Positions 35,553-44,468 of a DNA stretch of 64,000 nucleotides are shown in pieces. Numbering within the stretch: the stretch's first letter is position 1; each line of letters begins with the position of its first letter. The notes beneath the pieces are model-generated. The model worked only from the letters and a program-made list of their open reading frames with translations, had not been told where the DNA came from and made no database searches. Origin of the DNA: Sphingomonas daechungensis (GTDB lineage Bacteria; Pseudomonadota; Alphaproteobacteria; Sphingomonadales; Sphingomonadaceae); NCBI RefSeq assembly GCF_014489495.1, contig NZ_CP060780.1, positions 1,437,001 through 1,501,000 on the forward strand. Direction: 5' to 3'. The position numbers and the translations under genes were made by a program.

Positions 35553-36481
35553 TCAAGCCGGGAAGACGGTCAGCCAGTCCATTCTCATGCTTGCGATCGT
35601 CCAGCCTCGCCCGGGCCCTTCGTCCAGCCCGCGGACGAGGGGGCGAGGCCTGCGTCCCTGTCATAGGCAAACTCGCGGTCAGCGTCGTCGTGATGAACGA
35701 TCAGGCCGAACCTCGGTCCCGGACCGCTGGTGACCCATTCCAGCATGGCGAAGTCGCCGTCGGAATTACCGAAGGCGGCAATGGGCCGCCGTCCGGTATG
35801 AGCATTGATCGCGACCGGCTTGCCTTCCTTATCGTTGTAGAAATGGAGGCTTGCCTCGCGCATCAGTGCCGGTTCGCCGTCCTTCACGACGTAGCGCGTG
35901 ACGTTGCTGCTCCCGATGACCTGCTCCGGAGGAACGCCGTAAAGCTCCTCGCTGAACGTGCGCATGAACTCGATGCCGCCGCCCGAGACGATGAAGATCT
36001 TGAACCCGTTCTCCCGAAGCAGTGCGAGGACGCCGAGCATGGGCTGGTAGACGAGTTCGGTGTGCTTCTTGCTGAGTCGCGGATGTTCCGCCTCCGCGAT
36101 CCAGTCACGCACCAATGCCGCGAAGGCGTCGGTGGACATGCCGGCGTGAGTGGCCATCACCAGTTCGGTCAGGCCTTCCATGCCCGAACCCATGACCGTT
36201 GCCAGGCCGTTCTCGATGGCAGCCTTGAAGGGTTGCCGCTCCCGCCATTCAGGGTGCTCCGCGGCAAGCGCCTGAATCTGGTCGATGACGAAGCGGGCCT
36301 GAACCGGCACGGGCTGTTCGGCCCACAAGGTGCCGTCATTGTCGAACACGGCAATGCGCTCGCTCGGCCCTATGAAATCGGAACTCCCATCCGTGCTCAC
36401 CCGGGCAACGAAGTCGATGATGGAGCGCTTCGCCGGACCGTCCGCCCAAGACGACAGCCGCGGATTGCCGGCCGCGGTCAT
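35553..36481 (-). CDS. HAD family hydrolase (one apparent frameshift)
   Basis: About 309 residues after repair. Motif I is 'IAVFDNDGTLWAEQPVPVQA' (nucleophile Asp and general acid Asp two residues later), motif II 'FKIFIVSGGGIEFMRTF', motif III Lys in 'YVVKDGEPAL', and motif IV 'IAAFGNSDGDFAMLEW'. It is a phosphatase-type HAD of the kind found in many proteobacteria near sulfatases; no sulfatase is here. The frame breaks near 35620 (GCGGGCTGGACG on the minus strand); one more G gives 'GWTIASMRMDWLTVFPA' and a stop at 35553-35555, the family's usual C-terminus. The ATG overlaps the upstream RNA-ligase-like gene stop. Confidence 0.78.
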
Positions 36482-37119
36482 GCAGTCAGATCCCATCGCC
36501 GGATCAGCCGGGCCGCAGTTCCAAATGGGCCGAGCTGGTAGATCGCGGCCGACGCAAGCCCATATTCGAAAGGCTCGAAGGGCTCGGCGACCATCCTGTC
36601 CAGATAGTCGGTGGGCGCGATCCCCGTGCTGACGTGCGGATTGAAGCGGGCGCCCGCCTGTTCCTCGGAAAAGGTCGACACGTAATTGATCAGCGCCGCA
36701 TCGAAGGCCGGATTGCCATGACCCCCGGTAAAGGCCTCGATCGTGGCAGTCGGCACGGTGAAGGGCGCGGCTGCTGCAATGACCGCGGATTGGAGAGCCT
36801 CGAGCTCCGGCGTTAGCGGAGAGCAGATCCCGGCGACGCCCGCTCCCGGTCCTGGTGCATAATAAAAGCGATCGGCATCGAGCTGCAGATCACCCAGGTT
36901 TGCGTCGCGGACAACCTTACCCATTGCTTCGCCGATGGCATCGAGGTCCTCGCTGCCAACGAAGCATTGGAGCAAGGTAATATGCGGGCGGTGCTGCTCG
37001 TCGAGGGCGAAGCCGTCCGGGTACGCTTCGCGGAAGCGTGCGTTGTTACGCTCCGCCTGAGCCAGCATTCGCTCGTCCGGCTCCAGAAGCACATCTATCG
37101 CAATGACGGACTGTGGCAT
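36478..37119 (-). CDS. 2'-5' RNA ligase / cyclic phosphodiesterase-like protein
   Basis: A 213-residue protein of the 2H phosphoesterase superfamily. The paired HxT/S motifs are 'HRPHITLLQCF' (residues ~44-52) and 'FNPHVSTGIAP' (residues ~160-168). Such proteins hydrolyse cyclic phosphodiesters or act on tRNA splicing intermediates. Here the substrate is unknown. It is the first gene of a two-gene unit with the HAD hydrolase (ATGA overlap at 36478-36481), which would fit stepwise removal of phosphate groups. Divergent from the BlaI-type regulator gene. Confidence 0.72.
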   Translation of the reverse strand: MPQSVIAIDVLLEPDERMLAQAERNNARFREAYPDGFALDEQHRPHITLLQCFVGSEDLDAIGEAMGKVVRDANLGDLQLDADRFYYAPGPGAGVAGICSPLTPELEALQSAVIAAAAPFTVPTATIEAFTGGHGNPAFDAALINYVSTFSEEQAGARFNPHVSTGIAPTDYLDRMVAEPFEPFEYGLASAAIYQLGPFGTAARLIRRWDLTA

Positions 37120-37230
37120 GCTCTATCTCCCGATTGCTTCCAATCGGTTGGTAGGTCACCGCAAAAGGGGCGCCTATCAGGTGAACGACCGATTTCCTAC
37201 TCGGATTCCGGAGCATCCACGAAAATCCGT

Positions 37231-37262
37231 TTACAACTGTAATCGATTCGTTTACAGATGTA
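37231..37262. promoter_or_regulatory. Two BlaI/MecI-type operators upstream of the regulator gene
   Basis: TTACAACTGTAA (37231-37242) is a perfect palindrome and TACAGATGTA (37253-37262) is a second TACA-N2-TGTA site, both matching the TACA/TGTA dyads bound by BlaI and MecI repressors. They are 22 bp apart centre to centre (two helical turns), suggesting cooperative binding. The second site ends 6 bp before the blaI-like ATG, so it overlaps the promoter or leader. The divergent 2'-5' ligase gene may also be controlled. Confidence 0.72.
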
Positions 37263-37268
37263 GACGAA

Positions 37269-37642
37269 ATGCCGATCGACAAGAGAATCAGCGATGCCGA
37301 GCTCGACCTCATGGAGGTGCTTTGGGCCGACAGCGAGCCGCTCACGTCGGGGAGGTGGCGGAGCGGTTGGAGTCGCGCGGCTGGTCGCTAGCGACGATCA
37401 AGACCATGCTTGGCCGCCTCGTCGCCAAGGGCGCGATCTCGCACCGCGAGGACGGGCGACGCTTTCTCTATTCTCCGGCAATCGAGCGCGAAGCCTATGT
37501 CGGAAGTGAGTCGCGGCGGTTCGTCGAACGGCTGTTCGGCGGTCGTCTATCGCCGCTGGTCGCACGCCTCGCCGAAGAAGATGCGCTTTCCGACGAAGAC
37601 ATTACCGCAATCGAGGCCCTGTTGAAGGAGCTGAAGTCGTGA
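37269..37642 (+). CDS. BlaI/MecI/CopY family repressor (one apparent frameshift)
   Basis: About 124 residues after repair, the family length. The winged helix reads 'ISDAELDLMEVLWADSEP', then 'HVGEVAERLESRGWSLATIK', 'TMLGRLVAKGAISHREDGRR', and the dimerisation helices follow. The frame breaks at ~37340 (GAGCCGCTCACG needs one base), giving 'SEPAHVGEVAERL'. It should bind the two operators just upstream and repress this operon until proteolysed by the M56 partner encoded next (stop overlaps that ATG). The inducing signal is unknown; a beta-lactamase is not in the window. Confidence 0.87.
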
Positions 37643-39159
37643 CGGACTGGCTGCTTGGTACTCTGTTCGCCACTTCCGGACTGGTCGTCCTGGTCCTGTT
37701 GATCCGTGAGCCGGTGCGGCGCGCATTCGGCGCCCGCGTCGCCTACGGCCTTTGGTTGATTCCCGCCGCTCGGTTGTTGATGCCGACACTGACGCAGACC
37801 GTCGAGCGTCCGGTCGGCGCCGCCGTGTCGCCGCAGATGTTCAGCTCCCAGAGCATGGCCGAGCCCTTGCTTCTGAGCAGCGTCACTCCGCCCGAGCAAT
37901 CGCTGATCGAGCAGGCCGGCGGATGGCCGACAATCCTGATGGTACTGTGGCTGGGCGTCGCGGCCGGCTTGTTCGCGGCGCGCATCCTCGCCTTCCGCGC
38001 CCAGCGTGCGGCAATCCTCGAGAACGCGACAGAGATCGGGCGCGTCGGATCGATCCGCCTGGTGCAGACCCGCGAAGTCAGCGGTCCGTTGGCGTTCGGA
38101 ATCTTCGACCGCGTGATCGCCGTGCCCGCCGATTTCGAGAGCGTCTTCGCGCCGCATGAGCGTCGCCTCGCGCTCGAGCATGAGCTGGCGCACCACCGTT
38201 CGGGCGACCTCATCGCCAATCTTTTCGCCTTCACCTTGCTCTGCCTGCAGTGGTTCAATCCGCTCGCGTGGTTCGCTCACGCGGCCTTCCGCTTCGACCA
38301 GGAAGCGGCCTGCGATGCGCGCGTGCTGGACAAGAACGAGGGCAGCAACCGCGCCGATTACGGACGCGCGATCGCCAAAGCCACGTCGGGGCGAGCGCTG
38401 CTGTTTGCCAGCGCGCTCGATAGTCGAACCACGCTCCACAGGAGATTGAAGTCCATGCTCAGCAACCCCACTGCCGGTCGCCGACTGACCGGCCGGGTGA
38501 TGGTCCTCGCAACCATCGCCGTCGTCCTCCCGCTGACGGCGACGCAGGCGATCCAGTACGTCGATCCTCCGGCGCCTGCCGGCGACAGCGTTGCTCCCGT
38601 TGCCCCGGCTGCACCGGTCAATCCGACAACAACCGTGGCGCCTGTCGCGCAGGTCGCCGTTGTGAAACCCCTTGCAATCCATGAGCACGGTACGGTCATG
38701 ATCAACGGACACGAGAAGGATTGGAAAGACCTGACGGCAGCCGAGAAGGCGGAGATCCGCCGTTCGCTCGACGAAGCGCGGGCGGAGATCGCGAAGGTCA
38801 ACAGCGAAGAGATCCATCGCAACGTCCAGGAGGCGATGCAGGAGGCGCGACTCAACCAGGACGAGTTCCGCCGCGAAATGGCTGAGGCCCGCGCCGAGGT
38901 CGACCAGGCAATGCGCGAAATCGATGCGCACTCCGCCGAGCTTCGCCGCGCTGGACAGGACCCGGAGCAGGTCAAGGCGACGGTTCGCGCCTCACTGAAG
39001 GCGGTAGAAGCGATCGACGTCGAAAAGATCACGCGCGAGGCCATGGCTTCGGTCGATCCCAAGGTGATGGAATCGGCAATGCGCGCCGCCCAGGAAGGGC
39101 TGCGGAACGCCGAGGCCGAGCTCGACCGGCTCGATCGCGAACTCGACCGCGCCGACTGA
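37639..39159 (+). CDS. BlaR1-like M56 membrane metallopeptidase with coiled-coil sensor region
   Basis: A 506-residue protein. The N-terminal ~300 residues have four membrane helices and the M56 zinc site 'RLALEHELAHHRSGDLIANL' (HExxH) with 'FRFDQEAACDARVLDKNEGS' as the family's second signature. After a helix at ~295-315 comes a Pro/Ala/Val linker and then ~150 residues of charged heptad-like sequence ('AEIRRSLDEARAEIAKVNSE', 'AELRRAGQDPEQVKATVRAS', 'RLDRELDRAD'). BlaR1 and MecR1 have a penicillin-binding domain there; this one does not. So it may sense envelope stress by assembly rather than by beta-lactam acylation. The ATG overlaps the repressor stop. Confidence 0.84.
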   Translation: MTDWLLGTLFATSGLVVLVLLIREPVRRAFGARVAYGLWLIPAARLLMPTLTQTVERPVGAAVSPQMFSSQSMAEPLLLSSVTPPEQSLIEQAGGWPTILMVLWLGVAAGLFAARILAFRAQRAAILENATEIGRVGSIRLVQTREVSGPLAFGIFDRVIAVPADFESVFAPHERRLALEHELAHHRSGDLIANLFAFTLLCLQWFNPLAWFAHAAFRFDQEAACDARVLDKNEGSNRADYGRAIAKATSGRALLFASALDSRTTLHRRLKSMLSNPTAGRRLTGRVMVLATIAVVLPLTATQAIQYVDPPAPAGDSVAPVAPAAPVNPTTTVAPVAQVAVVKPLAIHEHGTVMINGHEKDWKDLTAAEKAEIRRSLDEARAEIAKVNSEEIHRNVQEAMQEARLNQDEFRREMAEARAEVDQAMREIDAHSAELRRAGQDPEQVKATVRASLKAVEAIDVEKITREAMASVDPKVMESAMRAAQEGLRNAEAELDRLDRELDRAD

Positions 39160-39254
39160 GTTCATCTCTCCGCCTTTCTCGACAATAGCGGGCTCCGGTC
39201 GAACCGATTAAGGCGCCGACCGTTGCTGACGCATCGGTCGAGGGAAGTAGTGAT

Positions 39255-40967
39255 ATGAGAGTTTGGCGGCTGGCTGCGGCCCTATCGCTCGCGATTGTCG
39301 GCAACGGATGTGTCACCGCTCCGCCGCCACCTCTACCCGCTGATCATAACGGACCGCCCGCCGTTCCGCCGCCAGTGCCGCAAATCAGTGCCGAACGCAT
39401 GTCGGAAATCACCCGCGTGCTGGCGTCCGACGAATTCCAGGGTCGCTCGATGGGTGGAGAGGGCGAGGCGAAAACGGTCGCCTACCTGATCGACCAGTTC
39501 AAGCAGGCCGGGCTCGAGCCTGGGGGCGAAAATGGCGGGTGGACGCAGACGGTGCCGATGATCCGCACCAAGCTGCAAGAGCCAATGACTTTCTCGGTCA
39601 GGCAAGGCGGCAAGACGCTCCCGCTCAAGTTCCCCGACGACATTTATCTCAGCACGGTTCGCGACACGGAGCAGGCAAAGATCGTAAACGCGCCGATGGT
39701 CTTCGTCGGCTACGGCGTGACCGCGCCCGAGCGAGGTTGGGACGACTTCAAGGGCGTCGATCTGCACGGCAAGGTCGCAGTGTTCCTGGTCAACGACCCG
39801 GACTTCGAAGCGGCGGCCGGCGATCCGGTGGCCGGCAAGTTCGGCGGCCAGGCGATGACGTTCTACGGACGCTGGGTCTACAAGTTCGAGGAAGCCGCGA
39901 GGCGCGGTGCCATCGCGGCGCTGATCGTCCACGATACGCCGGGCGCAGGCTACGGCTGGAACGTCGTCCAGAGCGCATCGGGCGAAAACTTCAACATCGT
40001 CCTGCCGCCCGAGGCGCAGCAGCCGGTCCTCCTGCAGGGCTGGATCCAGGGGTCCGTCGCCGCTGAAATGTTCAAGCGCGCCGGCTACGACCTCGCGGAG
40101 CTGCGGAAGAAGGCGCGGACTGCGGAGTTCCGCCCGGTCGACCTCAAGGCGACCTTCTCCGCCAGCGTTTCCGTCCAGCTGGAGCGGATCACCAGCCATA
40201 ATGTGCTCGGAAAGCTGACGGGGTCGAAATATCCCAATGAGACCGTCAGCTATGGCGGGCATTGGGACGCTTACGGGATCGGTCCGGCCGACGCGCAGGG
40301 CCGGACGGTTCGTCCGGGCGCGGCCGACGATGCCCTTGGGCTCGCGGCGATGATCGAAATTGCGCGCAAGTTCGCCGCGGGGCCGCGACCGGAACGGACC
40401 TTGGTGTTCGCGGCATGGACGTCGGAAGAGCGCGGCCTGCTCGGGTCGGAATATTACGCTCAGCACCCGCTCTATCCGCACGAGACGATGGTCGCGAACC
40501 TCACTCTCGACACGTTGCAGTTCGCGGGCCCGGTCAAGGACGTCGTCCTGATCGGCAAGGGGCAAAGCGAGATGGAGCAACTGCTCGCGGAGGGCGCGCA
40601 GGCCCAGGGGCGGTACGTCACGCCGGAAGGACATCCGGAGCGCGGACTCTTCTATCGCGCCGATCACTTCACGCTGGCGAAGCGGGGCGTCCCGGTGCTG
40701 CTGAACATGGCGCTGGCGGGAGCTTACGACCTCCAGGCCGGCGGGCGCGAGGCCGGCGAGCGCTGGCTCTCCGAGTTCACTGGCAAGTGTTACCACCAGA
40801 CCTGCGACGCCTGGTCCGCCGATTGGAACCTCGGCGGCGCGGTGCAGGAAACAGAGCTGTTCTACGACATCGGCGAGCGGCTTGCGAACAGCCGGCGCTG
40901 GCCGCAGTGGCTGCCGTCGTCGGAATTCGCGAAGGTGCGGGAACAGAGCGCGTCGGCTCGCAAGTAA
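39255..40967 (+). CDS. M28 family metallopeptidase lipoprotein with PA domain
   Basis: A 570-residue lipoprotein (lipobox 'IVGNGCVTAPPP') with proline-rich linker. A protease-associated domain is present at ~140-290. The M28 zinc ligands are 'SYGGHWDAYGIG' (His, Asp), 'RPGAADDALGLAAMIEIARK' (bridging Asp), 'AAWTSEERGLLGSEYYA' (Glu catalytic, Glu ligand) and the final His in 'ADHFTLAKRGVPVLL'. It is an outer-membrane or periplasmic aminopeptidase-type enzyme that would cut extracellular peptides. It follows the BlaR-like gene by 95 bp in the same direction and may be a target of that system; no BlaI site is visible in the gap. No frame break. Confidence 0.87.
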   Translation: MRVWRLAAALSLAIVGNGCVTAPPPPLPADHNGPPAVPPPVPQISAERMSEITRVLASDEFQGRSMGGEGEAKTVAYLIDQFKQAGLEPGGENGGWTQTVPMIRTKLQEPMTFSVRQGGKTLPLKFPDDIYLSTVRDTEQAKIVNAPMVFVGYGVTAPERGWDDFKGVDLHGKVAVFLVNDPDFEAAAGDPVAGKFGGQAMTFYGRWVYKFEEAARRGAIAALIVHDTPGAGYGWNVVQSASGENFNIVLPPEAQQPVLLQGWIQGSVAAEMFKRAGYDLAELRKKARTAEFRPVDLKATFSASVSVQLERITSHNVLGKLTGSKYPNETVSYGGHWDAYGIGPADAQGRTVRPGAADDALGLAAMIEIARKFAAGPRPERTLVFAAWTSEERGLLGSEYYAQHPLYPHETMVANLTLDTLQFAGPVKDVVLIGKGQSEMEQLLAEGAQAQGRYVTPEGHPERGLFYRADHFTLAKRGVPVLLNMALAGAYDLQAGGREAGERWLSEFTGKCYHQTCDAWSADWNLGGAVQETELFYDIGERLANSRRWPQWLPSSEFAKVREQSASARK

Positions 40968-40969
40968 AA

Positions 40970-41046
40970 TGGCGCGCCCGGTAGGATTCGAACCTACGAC
41001 CTCAAGCTTAGAAGGCTCGCGCTCTATCCAACTGAGCTACGGGCGC
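40970..41046 (-). tRNA. tRNA-Arg (TCT anticodon)
   Basis: On the minus strand a 77-nt cloverleaf folds: acceptor GCGCCCG/CGGGCGC, discriminator G and encoded CCA, D-arm GCTC/GAGC with a 9-base loop, anticodon stem CGAGC/GCTTG with loop CTTCTAA (anticodon TCT), and T-arm GTAGG/CCTAC with loop TTCGAAT. It decodes AGA and AGG. It starts 2 bp downstream of the M28 peptidase stop on the opposite strand. Confidence 0.96.
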
Positions 41047-41150
41047 CCGCCGATCCCGTCCTAGCGGGATTGCGGCCGATGAAAAACCACTAGTGCGAAT
41101 GCGCGGGTCGGCTTAGCTGTCGTTCGATCAAGGCCAGCAACGGGACGGGG

Positions 41151-41719
41151 ATGCTCAAGAAAATTCTGTTTGGCGCGGTCGCGATGGCTGCCTTGCTTCC
41201 CGCCCAGTCTCACGCCCAGGATCAAGAACAGTCGAGCGAGCTGGTGCTTTATCCCAAGGGCCATTTCAAAGGAGGCGGCTACGCCATTGCAGGCGCGTCG
41301 CAGTCCATGCGCGTCTTCACCGTCAAGAGCGTGAAGATCCCGAAGGCCAGGCGTGGGAGCTGTGCAGCGGGAATACGTTCACCGGCTGCAAGGAGTTCAG
41401 CCAATCGGACGAGGCGATGGTCTTCAACGTCCGCTCCGTGCGGCCAGTGGCGCCCAAGATCACGACCGTCGGCGCCACCGTCGGCGCCGTGGTGACCGGT
41501 CCCAACCCGTCACTGCGCGGAATGGCCAGCGAATATTTCGTCGCTCCCGACGACCGTGGCGCCCGAATCGAGGTACCTGAGGGTACCGGCGAAGCCATGT
41601 CGAAGCGCGCCGAGACTTTCTGCCGCTCGCGCGGATGGCGGACGCAGGTCTATGCGCGCCTGCAGACGTTGGAAGGTCGCAGCTTCCTTGCCGACGTCCT
41701 TTGTTCGGACAACCGCTAG
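41151..41719 (+). CDS. Secreted beta/gamma-crystallin-like protein (one apparent frameshift)
   Basis: About 189 residues after repair. Signal peptide at residues 1-22 ('ILFGAVAMAALLPAQSHAQD'). The mature part begins 'SSELVLYPKGHFKGGGYAIA' and 'RVFTVKSVKIP', then after repair 'EGQAWELCSGNTFTGCKEFS' and 'VFNVRSVRPV': two Greek-key-like repeats with the crystallin pattern (aromatic, x-G, W/C E-hydrophobic-C, xx-F-x-G-x-C). The break is at ~41341 (ATCCCGAAGG needs one C). The C-terminal ~80 residues are a separate region with 'MSKRAETFCRSRGWRTQVYA'. Crystallin-type domains bind calcium and stabilise envelope or extracellular proteins. Confidence 0.68.
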
Positions 41720-41816
41720 CGGGTTGATGCTATTGATTAACTTGCCGGCTTAGCTAGGAAGTCGAGCCTCAGGGACCGCGTTCCCTTTGCAATCATTCAA
41801 TTTTAGGGAGCCTCCC

Positions 41817-42053
41817 ATGTTCATCCTTTTCGCGTCCGTTTTGGCCGCCTCCGCTTCGACGCCGGCGCAAGAGCCGGCAGCCCAGGCAAAGCCGCGCAAG
41901 AAGTGCGAATATGTCAGCGAAGTCGGCAGCAATCGCCCGCGCCGTGTTTGCCAGGTCATTGCGCCCAAGGCGCCGGAAACTCCGGTCGAAGCCGACGCCA
42001 AGCAGAAGGCGGCCGAGGATCAGAGCGGTCACCAAGCTGGCGCGGAAGAATAA
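41817..42053 (+). CDS. Small secreted protein, 78 residues
   Basis: ATG 41817 is preceded by TTAGGGAGCC. The frame has a signal-like start 'MFILFASVLAASASTPAQEP', then 'KPRKKCEYVSEVGSNRPRRV' and 'CQVIAPKAPETPVEADAKQK'. Two cysteines flank a basic segment ('KKCEYVSEVGSN..RRVCQ'), a pattern that recurs in small sphingomonad secreted proteins. Function unknown. Followed by 219 bp without a gene. Confidence 0.62.
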   Translation: MFILFASVLAASASTPAQEPAAQAKPRKKCEYVSEVGSNRPRRVCQVIAPKAPETPVEADAKQKAAEDQSGHQAGAEE

Positions 42054-42120
42054 TCCGTTTCGGTCTAAATAACCTATGTTATCTGCGGATTTCGCCGTTT
42101 CGCTCTAAGACCGGGCATTG

Positions 42121-42152
42121 CGAGCCGCGCCAGAGCGACGTGTTGCGGCTCG
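42121..42152. repeat. Inverted repeat resembling a degraded REP-type palindrome
   Basis: CGAGCCGC (42121-42128) pairs with GCGGCTCG (42145-42152). The flanking CATTGCGAG at 42116-42124 resembles the arm of the palindrome at 45253-45330. It lies in the 219-bp gap (42054-42272) before the valine catabolism operon and is probably a decayed copy. Confidence 0.35.
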
Positions 42153-42167
42153 ACTGTAAGCGTATCG

Positions 42168-42202
42168 AGAAGCGGTCGGGCCCCGAGCGGCTGGCCGCTT
42201 CT
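42168..42202 (+). terminator. Candidate terminator upstream of the valine catabolism operon
   Basis: AGAAGCGG (42168-42175) and CCGCTTCT (42195-42202) form a perfect 8-bp stem that encloses a GC-rich inner region able to extend the hairpin. It is followed by TTCGTTTG, only a weak T-tract. It may terminate transcripts from the small secreted protein gene or be part of the leader of the acyl-CoA dehydrogenase operon. Confidence 0.4.
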
Positions 42203-42272
42203 TTCGTTTGTGGCTTGAGTCCGCCCCGCGACGGGCTTGCTGACAATCGCGAGCGCTCCTAAGCCGCCGCCC

Positions 42273-43414
42273 ATGCACCAGTTCGAGCTCACCGAGGACC
42301 AGCTCCAGATCCAGGAGATGGCGAGAAAGTTCACTGCGGACGCGATTACGCCGTTCGCGGCGGAATGGGACGAGAAGCATATCTTTCCGCGCGACACGAT
42401 CCGCGAGGCTGCGGAGCTTGGCTTTGGCGCCATTTACGTCAGCGAGGAAAGCGGGGCATCGGTCTCGGCCGCCTCGACGCGGCGCTGATCATGGAAGCGA
42501 TGGCTTACGGCTGTCCCTCGACCAGCGCCTTCATTTCGATTCACAACATGGCGTCGTGGATGATCGACCGCTTCGGCAGCGACGAGGTGAAGCACAAATA
42601 TCTGCCGGCGATGATCGCGATGGAGAAGATCGGCAGCTATTGCCTGACCGAGCCTTCGTCCGGTTCCGACGCGGCGGCGCTCAAGACCAAGGCGGTGCTC
42701 GACGGGGATCATTACGTCGTCAGCGGCTCCAAGGCTTTCATATCCGGCGGCGGGGAGAACGAGGTCTACGTAACCATGGTCCGGACCGGCGAGGACGGAC
42801 CGAAGGGAATCACCTGCCTGGTCATCGACAAGGACATGCCCGGCGTCAGCTTCGGTGCGCAGGAAAAGAAGCTCGGCTGGCATTCGCAGCCGACCGCGCA
42901 AGTCAACTTCGACGAAGTCCGCGTGCCCGCAGCCAACCGCGTCGGCGGCGAGGGCGAGGGCTTCCGGATCGCGATGATGGGCCTCGACGGCGGCCGCCTG
43001 AACATCGGCGCTTGCTCGCTCGGCGGTGCCCAGCGCTGCCTCGATGAGGCAGTTGCCTACACCAAGGAGCGCAAGCAATTCGGTCAGGCGATCGCCGACT
43101 TCCAGGCGACCCAGTTCACGCTCGCCGACATGGAGACGGAGCTGCAGGCGGCGCGCTATTTGCTCTACGTCGCGGCCGCCAAGGTCACCGCGAACGCGCC
43201 CGACAAGACGCGGTTCGCGGCGATGGCCAAGCGTCTCGCCACAGACACGGGATCGTCCGTGGTCGACCGCGCTTTGCAGCTGCACGGCGGCTACGGCTAC
43301 CTCATGGACTATCCGATCGAGCGCTTCTGGCGCGACCTCCGCGTTCACTCGATCCTTGAGGGCACCAACCAGGTCATGCGCGTGATCGTCAGCCGGGACA
43401 TGCTGCGCCAGTGA
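42273..43414 (+). CDS. Acyl-CoA dehydrogenase, probable isobutyryl-CoA dehydrogenase (one apparent frameshift)
   Basis: About 380 residues after repair. FAD/acyl-CoA contacts: 'YCLTEPSSGSDAAALKTKA' (flavin N5 region), 'LQLHGGYGYLMDYPIERFWR' (substrate/adenine region), and the catalytic-base area 'VHSILEGTNQVMRVIVSRDM' (Glu in LEGT). The break is at ~42453 (AGCGGGGCATC one G short) and repair gives 'EESGGIGLGRLDAALIMEAM'. Gene order with a 3-hydroxyisobutyryl-CoA hydrolase, enoyl-CoA hydratase and mmsB points to valine breakdown, where this enzyme oxidises isobutyryl-CoA. Its stop overlaps the next GTG start. Confidence 0.87.
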
Positions 43415-44468
43415 CCGATGATGTCCTGACATCGGTCGAGCGCAATGTCGGCCGGATCCGCCTCAACCGCCCAAGGCCATTCACGCGCTGACGCGCGAGA
43501 TGTGCGAAGCGATGAGCAAGGCGCTGCTCGCATGGCGCAACGATCCATCGGTGCAGATGGTCGTTATCGACCATGCCGAGGGCCGTGGCTTCTGCGCCGG
43601 GGGCGACGTGGTGATGCTGGCGCGCAGCGGGGCCGGCGACGCAGAGGACGCCCGCAGCTTCTTCTTCAGCGAATACCGGCTCAACCACCTGCTTTTCACT
43701 TACCCGAAGCCGACCGTCGCGATCATGGACGGCATCACCATGGGTGGCGGAGTAGGCATCTCGCTGCCCTGCGAATATCGCATCGCGACAGAGGCGACAC
43801 GCCTAGCAATGCCGGAGACCGGGATCGGCCTGTTCCCGGACGTCGGCGGCGGCTGGTACCTCTCGCGCCTGCCCGGACGGGTGGGCCAATTCATGGCTCT
43901 GACCGGTGCCCGCCTTGACGCAAGCGAATGCGTCTATCTCGGCCTCGCGACCAATTACGTCGAGCAGTCCAAGCTGGTGGAATTGCACGACCGCATCCTC
44001 AAGGCGCCGAGCCGGTTGAAAGGGACATTGGGATCGGTTTCCTCGACACCGCCCGACGCGAAGATCGAGGCGAACCTGGCCGCGATCACGCGACTGTTCG
44101 CGTCTGACCTGCTCGAAGAGGTGCTTGCCGCGCTCGAGGCCGACGAAAGCGAGTGGGCGACGACGGAGCTGGCGACCTTGCAGTCGAAGAGCCCGCTGTC
44201 GTGCAAGGTTTCGCTGAAACTGCTGGCGGATGGCGCGAACCGCTCCAGCTTCGCTGATGAGATGCGCGCGGAATATGCGCTGGCGGGCCGGATTGTCCGC
44301 ACGCACGACTTCCGCGAGGGCGTTCGCGCGCTCTTGATCGACAAGGACAATAGCCCGCAGTGGGACCCTCCGACGCCCGAAGGTGTCGACGAGGAAATGC
44401 TCGACGTCCTCTTCGAGCCACTGCCGACCCACGAACAATGGACCCCGTTCCCGGAGACCGGAGAATGA
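43411..44468 (+). CDS. 3-hydroxyisobutyryl-CoA hydrolase, crotonase fold (one apparent frameshift)
   Basis: About 352 residues after repair, the length of HIBCH-type hydrolases (longer than enoyl-CoA hydratases). Crotonase motifs: oxyanion strand '[17 protein letters not shown]', '[20 protein letters not shown]', and the catalytic Glu region '[20 protein letters not shown]'. The tail '[20 protein letters not shown]' is diagnostic of this subfamily. The break is at ~43473 (CGCCCAAGG one C short), giving '[20 protein letters not shown]'. It frees 3-hydroxyisobutyrate from CoA, the step before MmsB. GTG start overlaps the dehydrogenase stop. Confidence 0.88.

Noticed and set aside
40882-41064. 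A 60-residue plus-strand frame with 'ARPVGFEPTTSSLEGSRSIQ'
   Set aside because: Spurious translation over tRNA-Arg and the end of the M28 peptidase gene.
41046-41150. tRNA-Arg 5' side as an integration site with a duplicated tRNA end
   Set aside because: No second copy of the tRNA 3' end and no integrase gene were found nearby.
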